Origin: Arthrobacter pigmenti
GTDB lineage: Bacteria > Actinomycetota > Actinomycetes > Actinomycetales > Micrococcaceae
Direction: 5' to 3'
Assembly: GCF_011927905.1 (NCBI RefSeq)
Contig: NZ_JAATJL010000001.1
Span: 2,790,001 to 2,854,000, forward strand
DNA length: 64,000 bases
Shown: positions 8,690 to 17,844 of the stretch, in pieces
How positions within the stretch are numbered: the stretch's first letter is position 1
Layout of the letters: each line of letters begins with the position of its first letter
Notes under the pieces: model-generated
Seen by the model: the letters and a program-made list of their open reading frames with translations, nothing else
Databases searched by the model: none
Told to the model about the DNA's origin: nothing
Program-made: the position numbers and the translations under genes

Positions 8690-10468
8690 ATGGCGGGCAA
8701 CGATGCGGATCATGCGGCACGGATAACTGCGGGTTACACCTTCGAGGGGCCCTCGATCCAGTTGGGCGCAGCGCTGGTGGGAGGTGAACTGCACCAGGGC
8801 GCGGCCGTGCGGTTGCCGCTCGCGATGATGAACCGGCACGGGCTGGTCTCCGGCGCGACCGGCACCGGCAAGACCATCACCCTGCAGGTCATGGCCGAAC
8901 AGCTCAGCGCGCAGGGCGTCCCGGTCTTCCTGGCCGATATCAAGGGAGACCTCACCGGACTCTCCACGCCCGGGACAGCATCCGAGAAGCTTGGCAAGCG
9001 CACGACGTCGGTGGGCCAGAAGTGGGAACCGGCAAGCTTCCCGGTGGAGTACTTTTCCCTCGGCGGTGACGGTGTGGGTGTGCCCGTCCGCGCCACCATT
9101 TCGGACTTCGGGCCGCTGCTGCTGGCGCGTGTCCTGGACCTGAACGAAACGCAGGAATCCAGCCTGCAACTGGTATTCCACTATGCGGACCGGGCTGGCT
9201 TGGAACTGTTCAACCTGGCGGATCTGCGCGCGGTCATCGGGTTCCTCATCTCCGACGACGGCAAGCCGGCGCTGCAGGAACTAGGCGGGCTGTCGAAGGC
9301 CACGGCCGGCGTCATCCTGCGGGAACTCATCACGCTCGAGGCACAGGGAATGGACCGGTTCTTCGGTGAACCGGAGTTCGACACGGATGACCTGCTCCGC
9401 ACCGACACCGAGGGGCGCGGCGTGATCAACTGTCTCGAGCTGCCCACCCTTCAGCAGAAACCGCAGTTGTTCTCGACCTTCCTGATGTGGCTGGTCGCCG
9501 ATCTCTTCGCCGATCTACCGGAAGTTGGCGACATCGAGAAACCCAAGCTGGTCTTCTTCCTCGATGAGGCGCACCTGCTCTTCAACGGTGCGTCGAAGGC
9601 GTTCCTGCAGTCCATCCAGACAACCGTCCGGCTCATCCGCTCGAAGGGCGTCGGGATCTTCTTCGTCACCCAGACGCCGCGCGACGTTCCGGCGGAGGTG
9701 CTGGGACAGCTGGCGAACCGGGTTCAGCATGCGCTGCGTGCCTTCACGCCTGATGACGCGAAAGCACTCAAGTCCACAGTGTCGACGTTCCCCACGAGCC
9801 CGTACGACCTTGAGGAGGTCCTGACCTCAGCGGGCATCGGCGAAGCGGTAGTCACGGTGATGAACGAGAACGGTGCCCCGACGCCCGTCGCCTGGACGCG
9901 CATGTTCTCCCCGACCTCCACCATGGGCCCCTCTCCCGCCACTGTGGTCGAGGGGATTGTGGCCGCCTCCCCGCTGCTCGCCGAGTACGGAACACCGATC
10001 GACAGCCACTCGGCGTACGAAAAGCTTTCCGGGTCGCGGGACAGCGGACCGGTGCCACGCACGACGACGACGTCCGGCCCGCGCGCCGGCACAGACCGGA
10101 GTGCCGGCACAGACGAGGGTGCCGGTTCGGAGCAAGATCCCGGACGCGGGGCTCCTTCCGAGCGCCGGGCCCCTTCGCAGGCGGAGATCGACGCCGAGGC
10201 GAGACGGATCGAGGAAGAAATTCTCGGACGACCCAGTATGCGGCCTCCCACTGCGCCGCGCGGCGACTCGGCCCCGCAACGCTCCCACTCCGGCGAGGGG
10301 CAGTCACAGCGCACCGGGACACAACCGCCGGCTCCTCCGGCCAGCCAGCAGCGTCAGGAGAACCGCGAGATGGTTGACGCTGCCCTGAAGGTCGCGGGCA
10401 CGATCGGCGTGGAACTCGTCCGGGGACTGTTCGGCACCCAACGCAAGCGGCGCCGTCGTCGTTGGTAG
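8690..10468 (+). CDS. HerA-like helicase / DUF853 ATPase
   Basis: A protein of about 592 residues. The Walker A motif SGATGTGKT is at about residues 54-62, preceded by NRHGLV as in HerA/FtsK-type motor proteins. The Walker B region reads LVFFLDEAHLLF (about residue 285), and an arginine-rich sensor region with VGIFFVTQTPRDVP follows. This is the DUF853 layout, predicted DNA-translocating ATPases of unknown role. The last 130 residues are a Pro/Ser/Arg/Gly-rich linker ending in the basic RKRRRRRW. ATG 8690 is preferred over a GTG five codons upstream. No NurA nuclease partner lies next to it. Confidence 0.85.
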   Translation: MAGNDADHAARITAGYTFEGPSIQLGAALVGGELHQGAAVRLPLAMMNRHGLVSGATGTGKTITLQVMAEQLSAQGVPVFLADIKGDLTGLSTPGTASEKLGKRTTSVGQKWEPASFPVEYFSLGGDGVGVPVRATISDFGPLLLARVLDLNETQESSLQLVFHYADRAGLELFNLADLRAVIGFLISDDGKPALQELGGLSKATAGVILRELITLEAQGMDRFFGEPEFDTDDLLRTDTEGRGVINCLELPTLQQKPQLFSTFLMWLVADLFADLPEVGDIEKPKLVFFLDEAHLLFNGASKAFLQSIQTTVRLIRSKGVGIFFVTQTPRDVPAEVLGQLANRVQHALRAFTPDDAKALKSTVSTFPTSPYDLEEVLTSAGIGEAVVTVMNENGAPTPVAWTRMFSPTSTMGPSPATVVEGIVAASPLLAEYGTPIDSHSAYEKLSGSRDSGPVPRTTTTSGPRAGTDRSAGTDEGAGSEQDPGRGAPSERRAPSQAEIDAEARRIEEEILGRPSMRPPTAPRGDSAPQRSHSGEGQSQRTGTQPPAPPASQQRQENREMVDAALKVAGTIGVELVRGLFGTQRKRRRRRW

Positions 10469-10550
10469 TTCGGGCTGACGCCGGCGGCGCGGCGTCATGG
10501 TGCTAAGCGCCGTTAGTAGAACCAGTACCCCCATTGGGTAACGTAAGAGG

Positions 10551-11534
10551 GTGCATTCTTCCCGCGTGATACGAGTCCTGGCTGCCTGGCTGCTTGGGCT
10601 CATGCTCGCGGTGGTCGCGGCAATCGCAACGGTGATCCTCGTGAACACCCATGTGTTCGGGCCGCATCAGCAGGTGGAGAGCTACCTGGAGGCACTCAGG
10701 GAGGGTGACGGAGAGCGGGCGCTGGGGCTCCTCAACGCCACGGTTCCGGATGTGAATGCGGCTCTTCTCGACGGGCCGGCGCTCCAGCGTTCAGTGGACG
10801 GGATGGAGAATGTTGAGGTCGGTGATCCGCAACGCTCGGGCGAGAACCGCATGCAGGTCGACGTCACGTACACCATCCGGGACATGGAGCACACGTCCTC
10901 GTACGTGCTTGAGAAGACCGGCACGGAGTGGCTGTTCTTCAATCGGTGGGAATTTGTGCCGGCAGCGTTGCCCACGCTTGAGGTGTCCGTCATCAATGAG
11001 AACGAGGCAACGCTCAACGGAACCCGCGTGGTGGTGCCGGAAGGCCGAAGCCAGTTCGCAGTGTTCTATCCGGCCGAAGTCGAAGCCCATTACACGAGCG
11101 AGTACTTCGCCGCACCCGCCCAGACCGTTGCCGTGACCAATCGGCAACAGGGCGCCGTGAGCCTGAACCTGGCGACCGAAGCTACGCCTGCCCTGGTCGA
11201 AGCGGTCAACGCACAACTGAAGAGCTTCCTCGACTCCTGCGCGGAACAGGCAGTTTTCCAGCCGACCAACTGCCCGTTCGGTTTCCAGACCGAGAACCGG
11301 GTTGCCGCGCCGATCAACTGGTCCATCGCCGAATACCCCTCAGCCAGCATCGAGCCGTACAACGGCAACTGGGTCATCTCCACGCTGCGTGGCACGGTTC
11401 TGCTGGAGACGAGCCTGCAGGACCTCTTCACGGGCGCCATCGAGCCCATCAGCGTGCCGCAGGACTTCGAATTCGCTGCACGCCTCGCGGTCACTGACGA
11501 GGAAATCGTCGTCACGCCGGTTGTGGAGTACTAG
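10551..11534 (+). CDS. membrane-anchored extracytoplasmic protein of unknown function
   Basis: A 327-residue protein. A short basic N-terminus (HSSRVIR) is followed by one long hydrophobic helix (residues about 8-33), then a soluble region predicted to face outside. The first part, QVESYLEALREGDGERALGLL, resembles the start of small NTF2-like/DUF4878 domains of actinobacterial lipoproteins, where repeated load-bearing helices lead into a beta sheet. Two cysteines (CAEQAVFQPTNCPFG) could form a disulfide. No enzyme motif is visible. It follows the HerA-like gene by 82 bp with no clear ribosome site, so shared transcription is uncertain. Confidence 0.7.
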   Translation: MHSSRVIRVLAAWLLGLMLAVVAAIATVILVNTHVFGPHQQVESYLEALREGDGERALGLLNATVPDVNAALLDGPALQRSVDGMENVEVGDPQRSGENRMQVDVTYTIRDMEHTSSYVLEKTGTEWLFFNRWEFVPAALPTLEVSVINENEATLNGTRVVVPEGRSQFAVFYPAEVEAHYTSEYFAAPAQTVAVTNRQQGAVSLNLATEATPALVEAVNAQLKSFLDSCAEQAVFQPTNCPFGFQTENRVAAPINWSIAEYPSASIEPYNGNWVISTLRGTVLLETSLQDLFTGAIEPISVPQDFEFAARLAVTDEEIVVTPVVEY

Positions 11535-11700
11535 GCGCGATCGTGCACATGGAGCAAACCAGACGCCGGTGAGCAGAATTTCCCTCACCTGGGCCCAAGT
11601 TGGGCCGGCTCGTGTCCAGCTTGCTCACGTTCAGCGCGCTAGGGCCTACCTGGCTCCCAATGCTCGCTTCGCTCGCGGCGGGCCTTCCCCCGGCAGCCCT

Positions 11701-11742
11701 AGTCCGGGCCGCGGAGGTAGCGTCAGTCCAGGCCGCGGAGGT
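11701..11742. repeat. tandem duplication at the 3' end of the thioredoxin/NHL gene
   Basis: AGTCCGGGCCGCGGAGGT (11701-11718) is repeated with one change at 11725-11742, joined by AGCGTC. The second copy encodes the last residues of the NHL protein (DLRGLD and its stop); the first lies just beyond the stop. It looks like a small slippage duplication of the gene end. Confidence 0.7.
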
Positions 11743-13732
11743 CGAGCGTCAGTTCCGTTTCGCCGTCGGCACTGAGCGTCACCGGAATGCCCCAATCCTG
11801 CTGATACAGGTGGCATGCGGCATGATCGGGGATCTCCCCGCCCGGTTCCCCGTCGCACGCCGCAGCCCGCGCGGTGATGTGCAGGACACCCTCGGGCACG
11901 TCACCGGCGAGGACAAGCTGCCGCTGAAGGCCCATACCGGTGCCACCGCCGGAAACCAGCAGCGACTCCGGCGAGGAGGAGACCTTCAGCTGGGTCGGGT
12001 CGCCCCACCGGTCGTCGAGCTTCTGGCCCTTCGGCGCACTGAATCGTACGGTTACGGCCAGATCGCCGGGTACGACGGCGGTCTTCGGCCGCTGCGTCTG
12101 CGACGCACCTTCATCGACGGCGAGCGCTTCCTTGGGGATGGGCAGACGGACCAGTTGGTGCTTGTTGGTCTCAACCACGATGAGCAGCGGTTCGCCGCCG
12201 GATTCCACCGGAGCCGTATCGACCAGCACGTCGGAGGGCTCCGAAAGCCCGCGCATGAGGGTGGAAACCTGGCGGGTGGCAGGATCGTAGCGCCGTACCG
12301 CACCGTTGTACGTATCGGCGATGGCAATTGAACCGTCCGGGAGGGCCGTCACCCCGAGGGGATGCTGCAGGCGTGCCTGGCCGGCCTCGCCGTCACGGAA
12401 GCCGAAGTCGAACAGGCCGGTACCGATGGCGGTCTGCACCTGGGTGCGGTTGCGGCCGTTGACCGTGAGGAAGCTCAGCACCCGTACAGCCGACGTTTCG
12501 GAATCCGCAATCCACAGGTTGCCGTGGTCGTCTTCGGTGAGCCCTGAGGACTGGGCAAACCAGGCTGCGGTGGAATCGCCGTCGAGCAGTCCCTCCAGCC
12601 CGGTGCCGGCAAGGATGTCCACCGATCCGCTGACCGGGTCAACTGTGAAGATCTGATGGGTGCCGGCCATCGCAATGACGATGCGCTGCAGGGTGGTGGA
12701 CCACACCACGTCCCAGGGTGAAGAGAGGGAGATGTTGACGGCGTCCATGCCGAGGTGGGTGTCCTCAAGGCGGGGCGCGGCGTCGTCGGGGATGTCCTCG
12801 GAGGTGCCGCCAAGATCGTGCGAGGTCTCCTGCAACTCGACCGGGCGGGCCTTCACCTGGTTTTCCGCGTCGAGCAGCCGTTGGATGCCGTTTCCGGCGA
12901 TGGTCCTCACGGTGCCGCTTTCCAGCGCCACACCGCGCAGCCGGTGGTTGACGGTGTCCGCGACAACGACGTCGTACCCAACCCTCCGGGCCACCTGGGC
13001 CGGGAGGAGCGCCAGCCCCTGCGGTTCGTTGAACTGGGCATCTGCAGCACTGCCGTCCGCGAAACCACGTGTACCGGATCCGATGGTGCGGCGGACCGTG
13101 GTCAGGTCGGCTTCGAGCTCGACCAGCCGGTGGTGTCCGCTGTCGCCGACCAGGAACGTGCCGCTTGACGGCAGCGCGAGCACCTTGCCGGGGAACCGCA
13201 GGTCGCCGGCGGAGGGTTCGGCGGGTACGTAGGGGCCGTCACCACGATGCAGCGTGCCCTTGGCTTCGTGCTCCGCTACCAGTTCTTCGACCAGGGACTC
13301 AAGTCCCGCTGCGTGGCCCTCACCGGACAGATGCGCCACGATATAGCCCTCGGGATCGATGACCACGAGGGTGGGCCACGCGCGGGCCGTGTATGCCTGC
13401 CACGTGGTGAGGTCAGGATCGTCCAGGACGGGGTGATGGATCTCGTACCGTTCCACGGCAGCGGCCAGGGCCTCGGGGTCTGCTTCATGTTCAAACTTGG
13501 GCGAGTGGACGCCGACCGTGACGAAGACATCCGCATACTTCTCTTCGAGTGGGCGGAGTTCATCCAGGACGTGCAGGCAGTTGATGCAGCAGAAGGTCCA
13601 GAAGTCCAGAAGAACGATCTTGCCCCGCAGGTCCTCAAGCTGGAGCTGCTTGCCGCCGGTATTGAGCCAGTTGCGTCCGACAAGTTCGGAGGCGCGGACC
13701 CGGTAGCCGACGCGGAGCGGGGTTTCGGTCAT
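11723..13732 (-). CDS. thioredoxin-like / NHL-repeat fusion (NHLRC2-type)
   Basis: A 669-residue two-domain protein. Residues about 15-170 are a TlpA/Bcp-type thioredoxin fold with active site WTFCCINC (CxxC at residues 49-52) and the cis-Pro region WPTLVVIDPEG. Residues about 190-560 hold repeated NHL beta-propeller blades, seen as LVGDSGHHRLVELE, VVADTVNHRLRGV, IADSETSAVRVL and IADTYNGAVRRYD. The C-terminal 110 residues form a further beta domain. No signal peptide is present, so it is probably cytoplasmic. The start overlaps the CopD-CtaG stop by 4 bp, so the two are cotranscribed. Function of bacterial members is not established. Confidence 0.88.
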   Translation of the reverse strand: MTETPLRVGYRVRASELVGRNWLNTGGKQLQLEDLRGKIVLLDFWTFCCINCLHVLDELRPLEEKYADVFVTVGVHSPKFEHEADPEALAAAVERYEIHHPVLDDPDLTTWQAYTARAWPTLVVIDPEGYIVAHLSGEGHAAGLESLVEELVAEHEAKGTLHRGDGPYVPAEPSAGDLRFPGKVLALPSSGTFLVGDSGHHRLVELEADLTTVRRTIGSGTRGFADGSAADAQFNEPQGLALLPAQVARRVGYDVVVADTVNHRLRGVALESGTVRTIAGNGIQRLLDAENQVKARPVELQETSHDLGGTSEDIPDDAAPRLEDTHLGMDAVNISLSSPWDVVWSTTLQRIVIAMAGTHQIFTVDPVSGSVDILAGTGLEGLLDGDSTAAWFAQSSGLTEDDHGNLWIADSETSAVRVLSFLTVNGRNRTQVQTAIGTGLFDFGFRDGEAGQARLQHPLGVTALPDGSIAIADTYNGAVRRYDPATRQVSTLMRGLSEPSDVLVDTAPVESGGEPLLIVVETNKHQLVRLPIPKEALAVDEGASQTQRPKTAVVPGDLAVTVRFSAPKGQKLDDRWGDPTQLKVSSSPESLLVSGGGTGMGLQRQLVLAGDVPEGVLHITARAAACDGEPGGEIPDHAACHLYQQDWGIPVTLSADGETELTLDLRGLD

Positions 13733-15891
13733 TCAGGATCTCCTGTCGAAGGATTGTGCGGTCCGGATTTCGTTGACCGGTCTGATTTCGCCTGCCGTCC
13801 AGCTTCCGGCTGATGTCCTGCAGAATGCGACCCGTCGCGTGCGGCGAGCGAGGCAAACATGTCGTTGTAAGCGACAAGCTCGGCGTCATTATTCCGGTCA
13901 GCCGCGCGGTCCTTGCGCCGGGACTCCCGTGCATCGCTTCGAGACCACATGATGGCGACGCCGATCGCGAGCAGGAGCGTTGGCACCTCGCCGATTCCCC
14001 AGGTCACGGCACCGCCGATCTGCTGGTCCTCGATCGCGGACGGCCCCCACTCCCTGCCCATGTTGCCGAACCAGGAGGCCTGGAGCAACGAGGTGCTGCC
14101 GGTCAGCGCCACGCCGAAGAAGGCATGGAAGGCCATAGTGGCGAACAACAGCAGCAGGCGGAGCGGGTAGGCCGCGCGTCGGGGAATGGGATCCGTGCCG
14201 ATCATCGTCAGGACAAAGATGTAGCCGGTCAACAGGAAGTGCAGGTTCATCAGCTCGTGGCCAACATGCTCGCGGAGGGCGAAGCCGAAGAGCGGCGAGT
14301 AGTAGAACACCACGATAGACCCGGCGAAGTTCGCTGCCGCAAAGAGCGGGTGCGTAACGATCGCCGAGAAACGCGAATGCACGATGACGAGGATCCACTC
14401 ACGGATACCCCGGGTGCCGTCCCGGCGTGGGACCAGGGCTTTCAGCGCGAGTGTGACCGGGGCTCCGAGCACCAGGAAGAGGGGCACCACCATGGTGAGG
14501 GCCATGTGATCGATCATGTGGGCGCTGAACAGCACCATGCCATAGATCGCCGGAGCGCCGGAGGTGAAGTACGTGAGTGCTATGAGGCCAACGAGCCAGC
14601 AGACCAGCCGCAGCACGGGCCACGAATCGCCGCGCTGCCGGAGTTTGACCATGCCGAGGATGTAGGCCACGGCCACGGTTACGGCGAAAGCGATCCACAG
14701 CCAGTCGGGGCGCCATTCTGTAAGCCAGCGCATCGCCGTCGGCTCCGGTGGAAGTTCGTACCCGGTCAGGATGCGGGCGGGAGTGGCATCGGGTTGAAGC
14801 TCTTCGGAGCGTGGCGGCGCGGTCCGTGCGAGTGCGACGGCGACACCCGAGACAGCGCCCATGATGGCCAGTTCGACGGCGATGAGCTGCCACAGCACGC
14901 GCCGCGCGGACATGTTGGTGTCCAGCTGCGGGATGATCCACTGCCGGTGCATGAGGCCGATCCCGCCAAGCAGGATGGTGGCGATCGCCTTGAAAGTCAC
15001 CAGCAGGCCCCACTCGGAGCTCAGCTGGGAGAGGTTGCCGATGCGCAGGCTCGCATTGATGATGCCCGAGAGGAACACGAGCGCAAACGCAAACCCGGCC
15101 AGGGCCGAGAAGCGTTTGAGCACCGTGGAGGTCTGCGTTCCCAGCTTTCCGCCGATCACAGCGAGGACAATGATTCCACCCACCCACAGGCAGACACCGA
15201 CGAGGTGCAGCGCGATCGAGTTGACGGCGGCGTTGTGGTCGTCACCGCTGGCCGAGTGACCGATCAGCGACATCGGCACCAGCCCCCCGATGGCGAGAAC
15301 AGTTGTGAGGGCTAGCCAGACGCTGGAGCGGGCCCCGAAGGTCATGGTTGCGACGACAGCCGCGATCATGGTCGTGGACAGCCACGCGCGCCCGGTGTCG
15401 AAGTCAGTGAGGTAGGAGGCCAGTCCCTGCGTGTACGAGGGGTCGCTGCTCAGCGGCAGGCCCGCCGCGTCCGAATAGGTGAGCACCAGTACGGCCAGGG
15501 CGGCCAGGGTCCAGGTAACCGCTGCTCCCGAAGCCAGTGCCATGGTCCGTGCGAAGGCTGGATGCTCAGGCTCGTCCGAGTCCCGGCTATTGCGGCCCGG
15601 CTTCCCTGCCTGCCTCGGCAGGATGATCACCGCAAAGATCAGTGAACCGATGACGGCGGCAACTGACACGTTGTGCACGGCCTTGGACAGTGGAAGACCC
15701 CAGCGGGTCAACGCACCAGGGTCACCGAGCTGCCGGGGAGCTGCCGCGCCGGAGAATGCGAGCGCGCAGACCACCGCAACGATCACGAGGGCGCCGGCAA
15801 CAATCAGCCAGACAGGTTTGACCCCTGGCCAGCGTGCTGTGCCTGCGCTGCCCGGCTTGGATTGCTTGGTTGTTGTGGCCACGCTTTCCAT
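13729..15891 (-). CDS. CopD domain / CtaG-type cytochrome oxidase assembly fusion
   Basis: A 720-residue polytopic membrane protein. The N-terminal half (to about residue 330) has the CopD-like helices, with HNVSVAAVIGSLIFAV, a conserved IALHLVGVCLWVGGIIVLAVIGG and a helix ending in MHRQW. The C-terminal half is a caa3_CtaG domain, with FSAHMIDHMALTMVVPLFLVLGAP, HPLFAAANFAGSIVVFYYSPLF and HELMNLHFLLTGYIF, whose histidines probably bind copper. The hydrophilic tail is Lys/Asp rich. Such fusions serve copper uptake or delivery to cytochrome oxidase in Actinobacteria. It is the first gene of a two-gene operon with the thioredoxin/NHL protein. Confidence 0.88.
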   Translation of the reverse strand: MESVATTTKQSKPGSAGTARWPGVKPVWLIVAGALVIVAVVCALAFSGAAAPRQLGDPGALTRWGLPLSKAVHNVSVAAVIGSLIFAVIILPRQAGKPGRNSRDSDEPEHPAFARTMALASGAAVTWTLAALAVLVLTYSDAAGLPLSSDPSYTQGLASYLTDFDTGRAWLSTTMIAAVVATMTFGARSSVWLALTTVLAIGGLVPMSLIGHSASGDDHNAAVNSIALHLVGVCLWVGGIIVLAVIGGKLGTQTSTVLKRFSALAGFAFALVFLSGIINASLRIGNLSQLSSEWGLLVTFKAIATILLGGIGLMHRQWIIPQLDTNMSARRVLWQLIAVELAIMGAVSGVAVALARTAPPRSEELQPDATPARILTGYELPPEPTAMRWLTEWRPDWLWIAFAVTVAVAYILGMVKLRQRGDSWPVLRLVCWLVGLIALTYFTSGAPAIYGMVLFSAHMIDHMALTMVVPLFLVLGAPVTLALKALVPRRDGTRGIREWILVIVHSRFSAIVTHPLFAAANFAGSIVVFYYSPLFGFALREHVGHELMNLHFLLTGYIFVLTMIGTDPIPRRAAYPLRLLLLFATMAFHAFFGVALTGSTSLLQASWFGNMGREWGPSAIEDQQIGGAVTWGIGEVPTLLLAIGVAIMWSRSDARESRRKDRAADRNNDAELVAYNDMFASLAARDGSHSAGHQPEAGRQAKSDRSTKSGPHNPSTGDPE

Positions 15892-15970
15892 TGTCTACCC
15901 GCAGTAGAACAACGGCCAACTAACGTGGGATGCCGCACGAGCACGGAGGGCGGCGCCCGTGTGCGGACAG

Positions 15971-16009
15971 GCTCATGCGCACGGCTCATGCGCACGGCTC
16001 GTGCCGACG
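15971..16009. repeat. three 13-bp tandem repeats
   Basis: GCTCATGCGCACG occurs exactly at 15971-15983 and 15984-15996 and as a diverged copy GCTCGTGCCGACG at 15997-16009, in the gap between the CopD-CtaG start and the HNH gene end. Confidence 0.8.
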
Positions 16010-16097
16010 GGATGGGGCGACTTGGCGGGCACCCAGAAACAAGGAACGGCCCGCGGGTGTGTCCGCGGGGTTTGCGCCCCTGCTTTCACCTTCCTGG

Positions 16098-17636
16098 TCA
16101 GAAGGGTGGCGGTTTGGTGGTGTAGGTTTTTCCGGCTGGTGAGGTTGCGGTAATAATGCCGGGTGTGGGTTGGCTGTACATCCAGCCGCCGTCGGATTTA
16201 CGGGCGTGATGCTTTCTGCATAGACATTGAAGATTCCCGTGGCAGGTTCCTCCGCCCTGGTGCCAGGGGGTCGTATGATCAAGTTCGCAGTTCGACGCCA
16301 CCCGGCTGCAGCCGGGATGTCTGCAGGTTTTATCCCGGATGCGTACCCAGTCCTGTAAATGTTTCGGCGGCCGGTACGTTTCCCGCCCGATGGATAGTGT
16401 TGCCCCGGTTTCCGGGTGGGTCAAGATCCGCATGAACGACGGTGCGTGCCCGGCCAGCCTCGCGGCGGTTTCAGCGTCGATGGGGCCATAGCCTTCCAAC
16501 ACCGGGACACCACCTGTACGCCCAACCGAAGCACGGGCAACGGAGCCACCCGCAACAGAGTCGCCGCCAACGGAGCCACCCGTAACAGAGTCCTTCTGGT
16601 CCCCGGTATTTGCGTTGGTCTCTTTCCCGCCGAAGGTACCGCACGGTATTTGAGCATTCCCGGTGCGTCCATAGTCCAGGAGGGTCATGACGGGGACGGT
16701 GAGGTGAACGGTGGCATTGATGCCGCGGAACCCGGTACCGGCGGTTGGTTCCCCGGCACAGGTGTGGGTGAGGACATCGGCGAAAACATCAGCCCGCAGT
16801 TGGGTGAGGGTACGTTCCTCATCCGGTGCCTGTAAGGTGCGGGCTCCGGCGTCAATGCGCTGGTAGATTCCGCAGGCCTGCTCTGCGGGTAGGTAGGCGC
16901 TGAGCCAGGCCATCCCGTCAAGGTCGTGCTCGAAGACGACCCTGCGCTCGGTGACCGCCCGCGCCTTGCGGACGGGTGCGGCTTCGGGATGCAGAACTTC
17001 CCGTAAACCCCGCGCTAACCGGGAGACCTTCGCCACCGTGGTCTGCTCAGCATGTTCGACCAGGTCCTTCTCGAACTTCGAGGCTGCTTCAGCGGCGATG
17101 CCACCGCATTCCTCAGCGACCGTAGTCGCGTGCCTCCAGGAGAGCTTCCCGGCCTCCAGCGAGGTGAGCGTGTGCCGGTACTGGTGGCTCAGCATCCGGG
17201 ACTGTTCGACCAGAACCGTGGCCGTGCGGTCCGGTAACCGCAGCAAAGCACCGATTTCAGCGGCGGCACGGGACGTGGCGAGTTCATCGGCCTTCGCATC
17301 GTCGGCCGGTGATGGATGATCAGTGGACGTGTCCCGGTCTACGAGGGTATAGAGTTCCCGGATCCGATCCACCAGCCGGGCCTTCTGCGCATCAGCCCAA
17401 CACTGCAACTCGTTCAAGGACTGCAGCGTCGTCACCGCATCACCAAGCTCCTCCAGGGCTGTGACGGGAGGGAGTTCGACCATCCCCCACGGGCCCGCGG
17501 GAGCAGGCGCTTCAGTGCCTTCCCAGATGGGGCCGACAGTCCCGGCATCATCCCAACCCACACCCGCCGACCCGGCGCCGTCGAACCCGGGGCCGGCTGC
17601 TCCAGCACCCCACTCGGAACCTCCTGATGAACTCAT
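16098..17636 (-). CDS. HNH endonuclease with DUF222 (13E12) domain
   Basis: A 512-residue protein. The N-terminal 55 residues are Gly/Ala/Pro rich; DUF222 covers about residues 60-350 (LQCWADAQKARLVDRIREL onward), and the HNH nuclease is near the C-terminus, with RDKTCRHPGC, the core CELDHTTPWHQGG and LCRKHHARKSDGG. Between the domains a Gly/Ser insert contains a 10-residue tandem repeat (DNA repeats 16538-16562 and 16568-16592). These multicopy actinobacterial proteins are also known as 13E12 repeat family; their role is unproven. ATG 17636 has no clear ribosome site and its 5' end is duplicated upstream. Confidence 0.9.
   Translation of the reverse strand: MSSSGGSEWGAGAAGPGFDGAGSAGVGWDDAGTVGPIWEGTEAPAPAGPWGMVELPPVTALEELGDAVTTLQSLNELQCWADAQKARLVDRIRELYTLVDRDTSTDHPSPADDAKADELATSRAAAEIGALLRLPDRTATVLVEQSRMLSHQYRHTLTSLEAGKLSWRHATTVAEECGGIAAEAASKFEKDLVEHAEQTTVAKVSRLARGLREVLHPEAAPVRKARAVTERRVVFEHDLDGMAWLSAYLPAEQACGIYQRIDAGARTLQAPDEERTLTQLRADVFADVLTHTCAGEPTAGTGFRGINATVHLTVPVMTLLDYGRTGNAQIPCGTFGGKETNANTGDQKDSVTGGSVGGDSVAGGSVARASVGRTGGVPVLEGYGPIDAETAARLAGHAPSFMRILTHPETGATLSIGRETYRPPKHLQDWVRIRDKTCRHPGCSRVASNCELDHTTPWHQGGGTCHGNLQCLCRKHHARKSDGGWMYSQPTPGIITATSPAGKTYTTKPPPF
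16538..16592. repeat. in-frame 30-bp tandem repeat inside the HNH gene
   Basis: A 25-bp core, CAACGGAGCCACCCGCAACA continuing to GAGTC, is at 16538-16562 and again at 16568-16592 with one change; the period is 30 bp, so reading frame is kept. It encodes alternating Gly/Ser/Val repeats in the linker between DUF222 and HNH. Confidence 0.8.
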
Positions 17637-17736
17637 AACCCCAGTCCATCATCCGCCGGTGACATTCTCATCGGGCACACGATGGAGCACCCCACTCGGA
17701 ACCTCCCGATGAACTCATAAACCGAGTCCATCATCC
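17604..17736. repeat. 51-bp direct repeat duplicating the HNH gene start
   Basis: 17604-17654 and 17686-17736 match at 48 of 51 positions with an offset of 82 bp. Each contains the start codon and first ten codons of the HNH gene on the minus strand (MSSSGGSEWG). The upstream copy opens its own frame of 16 codons that ends at a TGA, so it is a non-functional duplicate start. Confidence 0.9.
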
Positions 17737-17803
17737 ACCTACGACAATTTCGGATCGAATGCAGGAGCGACCGAAGAGAGAACAATCCCGCTTAACCAGC
17801 GAT

Positions 17804-17829
17804 GGCCGCCACCCGCAGGGGTGACGGCC
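17804..17829 (-). terminator. hairpin after the HU gene
   Basis: Arms 17804-17814 and 17819-17829 pair over 11 positions with one G-T around a 4-nt loop, 16 nt beyond the HU stop. There is no strong T run on the minus strand, so termination is probable rather than certain. Confidence 0.6.
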
Positions 17830-17844
17830 AACGCTTCAGGAAAC

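Noticed and set aside
7087-8700. 537-codon open frame on the minus strand across sugC
   Set aside because: It runs through the sugC coding region, the repeat array and the hairpin; the sugC frame carries all ABC motifs, so this is a shadow.
13813-15315. 500-codon open frame opposite the CopD-CtaG gene
   Set aside because: His/Asp/Gln-rich pseudo-protein with no family pattern, overlapping a membrane protein with clear helices.
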